From assembly GCA_021799555.1 (NCBI GenBank), contig JAJZAG010000001.1, positions 9,674 through 46,283 of the forward strand: a stretch of DNA of 36,610 nucleotides, written 5' to 3'. Shown in pieces: positions 7,666-15,479 of the stretch (position 1 is the stretch's first letter; every line of letters begins with the position of its first letter). The notes beneath the pieces were generated by a model. The model ran no database searches, was not told the origin of the DNA, and saw nothing but the letters and a program-made list of their open reading frames with translations. The position numbers were made by a program, and so were the translations under genes. The DNA is from Deltaproteobacteria bacterium (lineage in GTDB: Bacteria; Desulfobacterota; Binatia; Binatales; Binataceae).

Positions 7666-8520
7666 TTATTTCGTTTTCCGCGCCGACTCGAGCATCGCAA
7701 CCATGTCTCCCAGCACCGCGACGACCTTTGCGGGCGAGGCGACCCTGTACCGCGCATAACTGCGCTGCGCGGCGCCGACGCGAACAGTGACCCCTTCGTC
7801 GCGCAGTTCCAGGAACGCGTCTTCGTCGGTCGCATCGTCGCCGAAATAGACCGGCATCGGCGCGGGAGGACCGATCGCGGCCAGGATTCGCCGGACCGCC
7901 TCGCCTTTGCCGCCAGCCGCGCGCGGAAGCACTTCATCGACCATCTTCCCACCAAGGATTCGCAGGCGCGGGCACTCGGATGCGACAAATTGCGCGAACT
8001 TCGCGCGCGCGATTGATGCGGCTGCGGGCGCCGCGGTGCGGTAGTGCAACGCGATCGCGACGCGTTTGTCCTCGACCACAAAGCCCGCGCGGCGTGGAAT
8101 CTGAAACCGCATCCAGGCGCGGACTTTGGCGAGATCGCCGAGCGACTCTTTCGCAGCGGGGGAAAGGTAACGCCGGCCCGCGGGATCGACCATCTCGATC
8201 CCGTGGCTGCCGACCATCCAGACGCGGCCCTCCGGCTCGAGCAGCGCGGCCAAGGTCTTCAGGTCGCGTCCGCTGATTATCGCGAGCGCGATACGATCAG
8301 TATGGCGCGCCAGTGCGCTGATCGCGGGGCGGGCGAGCGCCACGGGCCGTGCGTCGGCGGGGCGCGCGGTGATTTCGGATAGAGTGCCGTCGTAGTCAAG
8401 ACACAGGAGCATCCGCCGCTTGTCCAGAATCGCGGGTAAGATTCCGCGCGGGAGCGGTTTGGGAATCGCGGCGGGGGCGCCCGGCGGCGTGGTGGATCTT
8501 GTGAGCGGCTTAAGGGTCAT
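7666..8520 (-). CDS. otsB: Trehalose-6-phosphate phosphatase
   Basis: A 284-residue HAD-superfamily phosphatase that removes phosphate from trehalose 6-phosphate, the second step of trehalose synthesis. Motif I is 'LCLDYDGTLSEI' (nucleophile and acid Asp), motif II is 'AIISGRDLKTL', the middle contains 'VGSHGIEM', motif III contributes the Lys of 'GGKGEAV', and motif IV is 'YFGDDATDEDAF'. This order is diagnostic of OtsB. The frame is open to an ATG at 8592, but I prefer the ATG at 8520 because the extra 24 residues are Arg-rich and would crowd the divergent otsA promoter. No strong ribosome binding site decides it. The divergent arrangement with otsA suggests joint control from the 243-base region between them, where I see no clear operator. 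Confidence 0.92.
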   Translation of the reverse strand: MTLKPLTRSTTPPGAPAAIPKPLPRGILPAILDKRRMLLCLDYDGTLSEITARPADARPVALARPAISALARHTDRIALAIISGRDLKTLAALLEPEGRVWMVGSHGIEMVDPAGRRYLSPAAKESLGDLAKVRAWMRFQIPRRAGFVVEDKRVAIALHYRTAAPAAASIARAKFAQFVASECPRLRILGGKMVDEVLPRAAGGKGEAVRRILAAIGPPAPMPVYFGDDATDEDAFLELRDEGVTVRVGAAQRSYARYRVASPAKVVAVLGDMVAMLESARKTK

Positions 8521-8763
8521 GGCGAAAAGTACGCGGGCGAGCCGGATTCGGAGCAGATTCCCACGTGGCGATCGCGAAAATTCTCTCCGCATTCAGAGGC
8601 GAATCGAGCTATGATGCGATCAAGGCATCGTGTTTTTCAACTACCGCGGAAGGTAATTAGTTGCGGACCAGCGCGGCGGCGAAGTATTGTGCTCGCGCGT
8701 TTTGGATCGCAACGGCGCAAACGCGACCGGCGCCGGCGCGACAGCCGGTTGCTCGCCTCGACG

Positions 8764-10224
8764 ATGGAAGCATCAGCGCACACGGTCGAAACCCAGTCCG
8801 GCGGAAGGCTGATTGTTGTTTCAAACCGCGCTCCCGTACGCATCGTCCGCACAGGCAGCGAGAGCCGCTTCGAGACGACGGTGGGCGGCGTTGCGACGGC
8901 GTTCGTGCAGTTGCTCGACAAATATGGCGGCTTGTGGATCGCATGGTCCGGCGGCGTCGAGGAGTTCGGCCCGGCGATGACTGCGGCGCCGGAGCGGCGT
9001 TTCGCGATGCATCTGAAGAGGCTCAGCGAGTCCGAGGTTACGCTGTACTACTGGGGGATGTGCAATCGCGGGCTGTGGCCGTTGATGCATCAGATGACGG
9101 AATACTGCCGCTTCAACGCGCGGGAATGGAATGCATACCGCAAGGTGAACGAGAGTTTCGCGGCGGATTGCGCGACGGCGGCGGATACGGGCGATACGGT
9201 GTGGATTCAGGATTTTCATCTGGCGCTGATGCCGTCGTATTTGCGGCGCGGAGCGCCCAATCTTCCGATCGGCGTGTTCTGGCACGTGCCATTTCCGCCG
9301 CCCGGGATCATGGCGAAATTCCCGTGGCACACGGAATTGATCATGGGAATGCTGGGCGCCGATTTGATCGGCTTTCAGACTCGCGCGGACGCCCACGCCT
9401 TTCTTCGATGCTGCGAAACGTTTTGCACGGTCGCCGTCGATTACCAAAATGAACTGGTGCGCACCGACGGCAGGACGGTCGCGGTCGGAACTTTCCCGAT
9501 CGGCGCGCCGGTGGATTATTTCGAGCGGTTGGCCGCCGACCCGCACGCGGCGCGGCGGCTTAGACAAATCAAGCGCGCGGTCAAGGTTGAAAAACTGATC
9601 GTCGGCGTCGATCGCCTTGACTACACCAAGGGACTGATCGAGCGGTTGACCGCGTACGAGCGATTTCTCGAACGGCATCCGCGCTACGAAGGGCGCGTCA
9701 CGATGCTGCAAATCGCGGTGCCGTCGCGCACACGGGTGCATGAGTACATGATGCTCAGGCGGCAAATCGAGGAAAAGATCGCGCGGATCATCGCGCGGTT
9801 TTTTCGTGCCGGATGGCTGCCGGTGCGTTATCTCTACAAGCAGTATCCGCCGGAAACGCTGGCGGCCTATTACCTCGCCGCGGATGTCGCAATGGTAACG
9901 CCGCTGCGCGATGGGATGAACCTGGTCGCCAAGGAATATGTGGCGGCGCGGGCCGATTTGAACGGCGTGCTGGTCTTGAGCGAAAAAGCGGGAGCCGCTC
10001 AGGAACTCACCGAAGCGTTGATTGTCGATCCGACCAATATCGATCAGATGGTCGGGGTGATTAAGCAGGCGTTGGAACTCGAACCGGATGAGCGCAGAGC
10101 ACGGATGCGGGCGCTGCGGGCGCGCGTCAAGGAAAACACGCTCGAGCATTGGGCCGACACCTTCCTCGCCGCCCTGCGGGCGGCTTATCGGGGCGCACAT
10201 CCACACGCGATCGCGAAGTCATAG
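8764..10224 (+). CDS. otsA: Trehalose-6-phosphate synthase
   Basis: A 486-residue GT20 glycosyltransferase that joins UDP-glucose (or another NDP-glucose) to glucose 6-phosphate. Recognisable parts are 'RLIVVSNRAPV' and 'VGGVATAF' at the N-terminus, and 'WIQDFHLALMP' and 'GVFWHVPFPPPG' for sugar-phosphate binding. Further on come 'GVDRLDYTKGLIERLTAYE', 'PLRDGMNLVAKEYVAAR' and 'VLSEKAGAAQEL' for nucleotide-sugar binding. Length matches the family (about 470). The frame runs back to 8611, but residues upstream of the ATG at 8764 are an Arg-rich stretch unlike any OtsA. Together with otsB it makes trehalose, a compatible solute and storage sugar. Downstream it converges on the ABC exporter with a 108-base gap. 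Confidence 0.95.
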   Translation: MEASAHTVETQSGGRLIVVSNRAPVRIVRTGSESRFETTVGGVATAFVQLLDKYGGLWIAWSGGVEEFGPAMTAAPERRFAMHLKRLSESEVTLYYWGMCNRGLWPLMHQMTEYCRFNAREWNAYRKVNESFAADCATAADTGDTVWIQDFHLALMPSYLRRGAPNLPIGVFWHVPFPPPGIMAKFPWHTELIMGMLGADLIGFQTRADAHAFLRCCETFCTVAVDYQNELVRTDGRTVAVGTFPIGAPVDYFERLAADPHAARRLRQIKRAVKVEKLIVGVDRLDYTKGLIERLTAYERFLERHPRYEGRVTMLQIAVPSRTRVHEYMMLRRQIEEKIARIIARFFRAGWLPVRYLYKQYPPETLAAYYLAADVAMVTPLRDGMNLVAKEYVAARADLNGVLVLSEKAGAAQELTEALIVDPTNIDQMVGVIKQALELEPDERRARMRALRARVKENTLEHWADTFLAALRAAYRGAHPHAIAKS

Positions 10225-10332
10225 AGTTCCGCGCAACAAGCGCGCGCCGGGATGGTCGGGAAAACGCGGCGATGCCGACCGCCGTTCATATTCGGGCGGC
10301 CAGCATCGCGGTGCGATTGGTGCTTGGGTGAC

Positions 10333-12225
10333 TTACGCCTCGAGCCGCTCGGTAGTATCGGCGGAGCGCATCGCGTCGAGCTTCAGGCCGCGGGTTTGCT
10401 CGGTGAACAGGCGCGCGTAAGTGCCGCCGCGGCGGAGCAGATCGGTATGGGTTCCGACCTCGACGACCGCGCCTTTGTCGAGAACGATAATCTGGTCCGC
10501 GGTGATGGCGCTGCGCAGGCGATGCGCGATCAGGAAGACCGTGCGGCCGACCATCAGGCGCTCCATTGCTTCGTGGATCAGGTTTTCAGATTCGGAATCC
10601 ACTGCGGAGGTTGCCTCGTCGAGAATGACGATTTTGGAGTCCTTGAGGAAAGCGCGCGCGAGCGCAAGGCGCTGGCGCTGTCCGCCGGAAACCTTGACGC
10701 CGCGCTCGCCGATAACGGTGTCGAGACCGTCGCTGAGATTTTCGACAAAATCAGCGAGGTTGGCCATTTCCAGCGCCTGCCAGAGCATCTCTTCAGTTGC
10801 GTCGGAGCGGGCGTAAAGCAGATTGTCGCGCACGCTTGCGCTGAACATCAACGCTTCCTGTGTAACGAGGCTTACGCTGTCGCGTAAAGATTTGAGGGTG
10901 AAGTGGCGCACGTCTTTGCCATCAAGCAGCACGCGGCCGGTCGTGGTGTCGTAAAAGCGCGGGATGAGGTTGGCAAGAGTAGTCTTGCCCGCACCCGAGC
11001 GGCCGACCAGCGCGACACGCGAGCCGCCCTGCACGTGCAGGTCAATTTGATTGAGCACGTTGCGGCGCTCGCCGCCTTCGCGCGGAGTGTAGCTGAAATT
11101 TACGCCTTCGAAATCAACCGAGCCCTTGCGTACCTTGAACGGGCGGGCAAGCGGATGGTCCACGATCTCGGGCTTGATATCGAGAAATCCGAAGATCCGT
11201 TCGATCGCCGCCATCGAGGTTGAAACGACCACCGAGAGCTGCGCGAAGCGTTCGAGGGGAACATACAGGAATTGAACCAGCGCATAGAAGGCGAGCAGCG
11301 TACCAAGCGTGATGCTGCCGCGCATTATCATCAGGGCGCCGATCCACACCACGACTGCCGGCGCACTGCGGGTCAGGAGCTGGATAAGCGCCTCGTTTGC
11401 GGCGGCCAGACGTGCCTTGTCAACCGAGCGGGCGTAAAGCTTTTCGCCACGATTGCGAAAGCGAGTTACTTCATGCGATTCGCGGCAAAACGACTTGACA
11501 GTTGACGCTCCGGTAACCCGCTCGTGAACCTCGGCGCTGATATCTGCGACCGCTTCCTGCATCCGATGGCTTACGGCCTTGATGCGCGGTGCGAAAATGT
11601 ACATGAAAGCAACCCAGAATGGCGCTACCGCGAGCGCGACCAGCGCCAGCCGCCAGTCCATCGCAAACAACATCAGGATGACCAGCGCGAGCGAGAACGC
11701 GTCCATCCAGACATCGATCAGCGCGGAACTGACCAGGTCGTTCGCTTGGGCGACGTCATTTAGCACGCGCGAGACGATCGCGCCGGAAGGATTTTGATCG
11801 AAAAACGAGTGCGGCAGGCGCTGCAGATGCTCGAACAGTTTGCATCGCAGGTCATGCATCAGGCCCTGGCCGCCGATCCCACCCCAATAGTTGCGATAGT
11901 AGCTCGCTAGCGATTGAACCCCGTAGAGCAACAATGTCACGATACTTAGAACGGCCAGCTTGGCCTGCGGGGTTGGCGCCATCCCCAGTATCCCGGCGCC
12001 TGCGATGCACAGGCGGTCAATCGTGCCGCTGATCGCGTCCAATTTCGGATGCGCGGCGACTAGGACGTCGGCCACGTATTTGAAAGCCCATGGAAATGCG
12101 AGTGGAAGTGTGAACTTGCCGATCCCGATCAGCGCCGCACCGACGACGTACCGCGAATGGGGCTTGATATAGGCTAGAAACCTGACCAGGGGACGGTCCG
12201 AGAAAGATACAGTGCTGTTATCCAC
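10333..12225 (-). CDS. ABC exporter, MsbA/ABCB type (fused membrane and ATPase domains)
   Basis: A 630-residue half-transporter that should work as a homodimer in the inner membrane. The membrane domain spans about residues 20-310 with six helices, and the ATPase domain about 345-610. Walker A is 'GRSGAGKTT' near 408, the signature is 'VSGGQRQRLALARA' near 512, Walker B is 'KIVILDEATSAVD' near 531, and the switch His is in 'LIAHRL' near 568. The 'RLPHSFFDQNPSGAIVSRVLNDV' region is typical of MsbA-like lipid or drug exporters; the substrate is unknown. I chose the GTG at 12225, which follows an AAGGGAAAAGG site; the frame is open to a TTG at 12324. It is divergent from the MFS gene. Confidence 0.9.
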   Translation of the reverse strand: MDNSTVSFSDRPLVRFLAYIKPHSRYVVGAALIGIGKFTLPLAFPWAFKYVADVLVAAHPKLDAISGTIDRLCIAGAGILGMAPTPQAKLAVLSIVTLLLYGVQSLASYYRNYWGGIGGQGLMHDLRCKLFEHLQRLPHSFFDQNPSGAIVSRVLNDVAQANDLVSSALIDVWMDAFSLALVILMLFAMDWRLALVALAVAPFWVAFMYIFAPRIKAVSHRMQEAVADISAEVHERVTGASTVKSFCRESHEVTRFRNRGEKLYARSVDKARLAAANEALIQLLTRSAPAVVVWIGALMIMRGSITLGTLLAFYALVQFLYVPLERFAQLSVVVSTSMAAIERIFGFLDIKPEIVDHPLARPFKVRKGSVDFEGVNFSYTPREGGERRNVLNQIDLHVQGGSRVALVGRSGAGKTTLANLIPRFYDTTTGRVLLDGKDVRHFTLKSLRDSVSLVTQEALMFSASVRDNLLYARSDATEEMLWQALEMANLADFVENLSDGLDTVIGERGVKVSGGQRQRLALARAFLKDSKIVILDEATSAVDSESENLIHEAMERLMVGRTVFLIAHRLRSAITADQIIVLDKGAVVEVGTHTDLLRRGGTYARLFTEQTRGLKLDAMRSADTTERLEA

Positions 12226-12442
12226 TAGCCTTTTCCCTTTTGGTTCGGCATCCGTAAGTAATGGGCTTGAACCGGGGAAGAAGAGAGCAACAGTCGTACC
12301 TACCTCATTCAAAGATAAATCCAAGCAAATTCAGGCTTTTTTTGTCGCGGGCGGAAGGAGCCGCCATACGGTTTGGTAATCCTTTGACCCATTTCGGAAG
12401 GCCGCCCGATTTCGTTCTGTTGAGCGATCTTCGATAATCCTG

Positions 12443-12471
12443 TTGGCGGAAGGCGAATAAAGCGCGATAGT
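12443..12471 (+). promoter_or_regulatory. Possible sigma-70-type promoter for the MFS-Kelch pair
   Basis: TTGGCG (12443-12448) and GATAGT (12466-12471) are spaced by 17 bases. Each matches four of six consensus positions. They lie 25 bases before the ATG at 12496. This is a weak, unconfirmed candidate. Confidence 0.3.
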
Positions 12472-12495
12472 CTTCGAAGCTTTGCGTGGCGATCG

Positions 12496-13893
12496 ATGGG
12501 TGCAGAAACCGGTGGGATGATGGCGGAGGTGGCGGAGACCGGTGGGGTTCAGCGATTCGACCAGACGGACGTAACGCCCGGTGCCAGCGCCGCAATAATC
12601 GCAGCGACCGTTATTCTGCTCCTCTATCAGGGCTACACCCTTTCTGTAGCCGGGGTTGCGGCACCCTGGATCGCGAAGAGCTTCGACCTGACCCAACCCG
12701 AGCTGGCGCGGTTGTTTGCGTGGATGTCAGCGTCGGCGATAGGTTCGCTATTGCTTGCGCGGATGGCGGATCGGGTCGGGCGCCGACGAATTATCGTTGT
12801 CAGCCTTTTGCTGACGCCGCTATTCTCCGCCGGCGCGGCGCTTTCGCCGCATCCGATATCATTCGCGGTTTTTCAGATTCTGATCGCGGCGCTGCTTGGA
12901 GGTTCGGTCTCTTCCGCGATCGTCCTTCTGGCCGAGCAGCTACCCGTCGAGCGCCGCGCGCAGGGGCAGGGATTCGCCGCCTTCGCAAGCGCGGTCGGTG
13001 GCGTGCTTGGCTATCTGCTCATCCCGTTTCTTCTCAAGTGGGGATACTCGTGGCGGTGGCTGCTCGCGCCGTCGGTCGCGGGAGCTATTTTGGTCTGGCC
13101 GGTCACCCGGATGCTGCCGCAGGAAACCCGCTTCGCGCAAAAGGTTATCGCCGCGTCGCGCGGTCAGAGCCATTTTTATGACATCATGCATCCGCTCTAT
13201 AGGCGACGATCGCTTACTCTGCTGGCCTGTGCGGCGCTCGACACGATGGCCGGGACGGCGGTCAACGGGTGGCTCTATTTCGAGGCGGTCTCGATTATCG
13301 GTCTTTCGCCGGGAAGTGCCAGCACGCTGGTGGTGGCCGGTATGGTGTTTGGTATGATCGGCTTCCCGATCGGTGCGTGGACTTCGGAACATCTTGGACG
13401 CGTGCCGACCGTCGCATGGTTTGGCGGTGCGGCGTGGCTCGGCGCGATCGCGTTCTACTGGGGTCCGGCTGGCGCGACAAGTTATCCGCTGCTTTTCCTG
13501 CTCGGATCGTATTGCTGGTTCAAGGTCGGGTCAGCGGTGATGACCGTCGGCGCCAACGCGGCGGCGACTGAACTGTTCCCGGCCGATATGCGCACCACGA
13601 TGGTCGGATGGCAGACCATTACGGGGGCGTTCTTCTCGATGCTGACGCAGGTGGTAATCGCGGCGCTCATTAAGCCGCTCGGCGGACTCGAGAACGTGAT
13701 CCGTTACTTCGCGCTGCTCGGCATTCCGAGCGCGATCCTGTTCGGTGCGTTTATCGACGAGACGCGGGGCCTCAAACTCGCCGTCGCCTCGAAAGAAGCA
13801 TTGTGGGATCGCCTCCATGGCCTCCACGCGCACCCATCGGGTGATTCTCGCCTGAACGCATCAGGCGCGGCGCAACCGGACCCGACGCGATGA
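12496..13893 (+). CDS. MFS transporter (sugar/aromatic-acid-porter-like)
   Basis: A 465-residue membrane protein with about 12 hydrophobic segments. The loop between helices 2 and 3 carries 'LLARMADRVGRRR', the major-facilitator motif A, and a weaker copy, 'GAWTSEHLGRVPT', lies in the second half, as expected from the internal duplication. The 'LFPADMRTT' segment near the end is typical of the sugar/metabolite-porter branch. The substrate cannot be told. The ATG at 12496 is the first good start; the ATG pair about seven codons later is an alternative with GGTGGG ahead of it. The TGA overlaps the ATG of the Kelch gene (ATGA), indicating translational coupling. Confidence 0.85.
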   Translation: MGAETGGMMAEVAETGGVQRFDQTDVTPGASAAIIAATVILLLYQGYTLSVAGVAAPWIAKSFDLTQPELARLFAWMSASAIGSLLLARMADRVGRRRIIVVSLLLTPLFSAGAALSPHPISFAVFQILIAALLGGSVSSAIVLLAEQLPVERRAQGQGFAAFASAVGGVLGYLLIPFLLKWGYSWRWLLAPSVAGAILVWPVTRMLPQETRFAQKVIAASRGQSHFYDIMHPLYRRRSLTLLACAALDTMAGTAVNGWLYFEAVSIIGLSPGSASTLVVAGMVFGMIGFPIGAWTSEHLGRVPTVAWFGGAAWLGAIAFYWGPAGATSYPLLFLLGSYCWFKVGSAVMTVGANAAATELFPADMRTTMVGWQTITGAFFSMLTQVVIAALIKPLGGLENVIRYFALLGIPSAILFGAFIDETRGLKLAVASKEALWDRLHGLHAHPSGDSRLNASGAAQPDPTR

Positions 13894-15479
13894 CGACGAA
13901 AGCTCATAAAGCGCGAGTCCGGATGGTGTTGGCCGCGATGCTGGCGTTGTTAGTCTTTTGCGCGCTCACCGATCAAGGCGAGGCCGCGCGGCGCCGCAGC
14001 GTCCATCACCGCAAACCGACCCGAACGGCCACTCCAAGCGCGACACCGACGATCGCGATGCGTCCGCTGGTGCTGATAACCGGCGGCGTCGGCTCGCTGC
14101 GCGTGATGACGGCGACCAGTCCCTCGGTGCTGAGCACGGCGGAAGTTTATGATCCGGCAAAGGGCGTGTTCTTCCCTATCGATAACATGAAGTCCCGACG
14201 CGACCGGCAGTTCGCGGTTCGGCTCGCCGACGGACGCGTGCTGATCGGCGGCGGCGTCGATACGATCATGGTTCCATTGATGCTCTATCCGGGGCCGCCG
14301 ATGCCTTCGACGCTAGCCTCGACGGAGATATTCGATCCGCTGACCGGAGTATTCGCCGCGGCGGCACGAATGATCGACGCACGCGACCAGCCGACGGCAA
14401 CTCTGCTGACGAGCGGTAAGGTCCTGATCGCGGGCGGCGGAGTAGCCGTCACGGAACTCTATGACCCGGACGCGAAAAAGTTTGTTGCGGCTGGAGCGAT
14501 GGAATCGGCGCGCTTCGGCCAGACGGCCACGCTTATTGCCGAGGGCAATGTGTTGATTGCGGGCGGCGGCAGCGCCCGGGCGGAAATTTACCATCCCGCC
14601 ACGCAGAAGTTTTCGACCGGTGGTGAGATGAGCACCGATCGGATTTATCACACTGCAACTTTGCTGAGGGATGGCCGCGTGCTGATCGCTGGGGGCAGCC
14701 CGTACGCGCGCCGCGCGCCGCTTGACACGACGGATCTCTATGATCCGAAGAGCGACAAATTCGTCCCGGGACCAAAGATGACGGAGCCTCGCGCCGGACA
14801 CACCGCTACCCGACTCAAGGACGGTCGCGTCCTGATAGCTGGCGGCGGTGCGGACAATTCTGCCGAGATCTTCGATCCCGCGACGAACAAGTTTTCCGCG
14901 ACGGCTCCGATGATCGGCCGCCGCTTCGGTCACGTGGCAAAGCTCCTGCCCGATGGGCGCGTGCTAATTGCGGGCGGATGGGACGCAAGCTACAGTCCGA
15001 TGGCAAGCGCGGAGATATTCGATCCCTCAACCGGACGTTTCTCGCCCACTGGCAATATGACCCATGCTCGTGCTGGACAAACCGCGACGCTGATCTTCGC
15101 ACCGCTGCCAATCACCTGGTTCCATTCAACCCCAACCGCGACTCCGACAGCAACGGCGACGCCGACTACAACCGCAACCGCATCACCGACTGCAACCGCA
15201 ACGCCATCCGTCACGGCGACCGCGGCTGCATCGCCGACCAGAACCACAACCGCGACGCCCACCGCGCGGCCATCGCCGAAGCCGTCGGCAAAGCGTACGC
15301 CCAAGCCCCCGCCTGAGCTGGCGGTTCCAACGCGCAGCCCCAATGCCCGTGTTACGGCGAGCGAACGCGCAACACCCTTATCGAGTGCCTCGCCGCACGC
15401 GAGCGTCTTCGCCACTGTGACGCCGCCTTCGGCAACGTCCACAGCGACGCCCAGCGACTCGGACGGAATTACTCTATGA
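13890..15479 (+). CDS. Secreted Kelch beta-propeller protein with Thr/Pro-rich tail
   Basis: A 529-residue protein. A signal peptide is likely (about residues 10-32, hydrophobic 'MVLAAMLALLVFCAL'). From about 58 to 410 it has six to seven Kelch-type repeats of roughly 50 residues, each with a turn such as 'DGRVLIAGG' followed by 'AEIFDP' or 'TELYDP', which predicts a six- or seven-bladed propeller. From residue 414 onward the chain is a low-complexity Thr/Pro/Ala tail with a basic Pro/Lys patch, looking like a cell-surface stalk or spacer. No sorting motif or membrane anchor is visible at the C-terminus. The function is unknown; such propellers often bind glycans or proteins. The start overlaps the MFS stop, and the stop overlaps the debranching-enzyme stop region by 11 bases. 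Confidence 0.85.
   Translation: MTTKAHKARVRMVLAAMLALLVFCALTDQGEAARRRSVHHRKPTRTATPSATPTIAMRPLVLITGGVGSLRVMTATSPSVLSTAEVYDPAKGVFFPIDNMKSRRDRQFAVRLADGRVLIGGGVDTIMVPLMLYPGPPMPSTLASTEIFDPLTGVFAAAARMIDARDQPTATLLTSGKVLIAGGGVAVTELYDPDAKKFVAAGAMESARFGQTATLIAEGNVLIAGGGSARAEIYHPATQKFSTGGEMSTDRIYHTATLLRDGRVLIAGGSPYARRAPLDTTDLYDPKSDKFVPGPKMTEPRAGHTATRLKDGRVLIAGGGADNSAEIFDPATNKFSATAPMIGRRFGHVAKLLPDGRVLIAGGWDASYSPMASAEIFDPSTGRFSPTGNMTHARAGQTATLIFAPLPITWFHSTPTATPTATATPTTTATASPTATATPSVTATAAASPTRTTTATPTARPSPKPSAKRTPKPPPELAVPTRSPNARVTASERATPLSSASPHASVFATVTPPSATSTATPSDSDGITL
15129..15314 (+). repeat. Low-complexity Thr/Pro-coding repeat
   Basis: Degenerate short repeats of ACN, CCN and GCN codons encode the Thr/Pro/Ala tail of the Kelch protein. 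The pattern starts at codon 414 and ends in a Pro/Lys-rich segment. Such tracts are prone to length variation between strains. Confidence 0.8.

Noticed and set aside
8821..10206. A 461-residue frame antisense to otsA
   Set aside because: Rich in Arg and His with no family features; it mirrors the codon pattern of otsA, which has complete GT20 motifs.
10252..10887. A 211-residue rightward frame over the end of the ABC exporter gene
   Set aside because: Antisense to the ATPase domain with all ABC motifs; no independent support.
15129..15314. A tandem repeat that might be a mobile or CRISPR-like array
   Set aside because: The repetition comes from Thr/Pro/Ala codons in an intact reading frame; there are no spacers or conserved repeat units.
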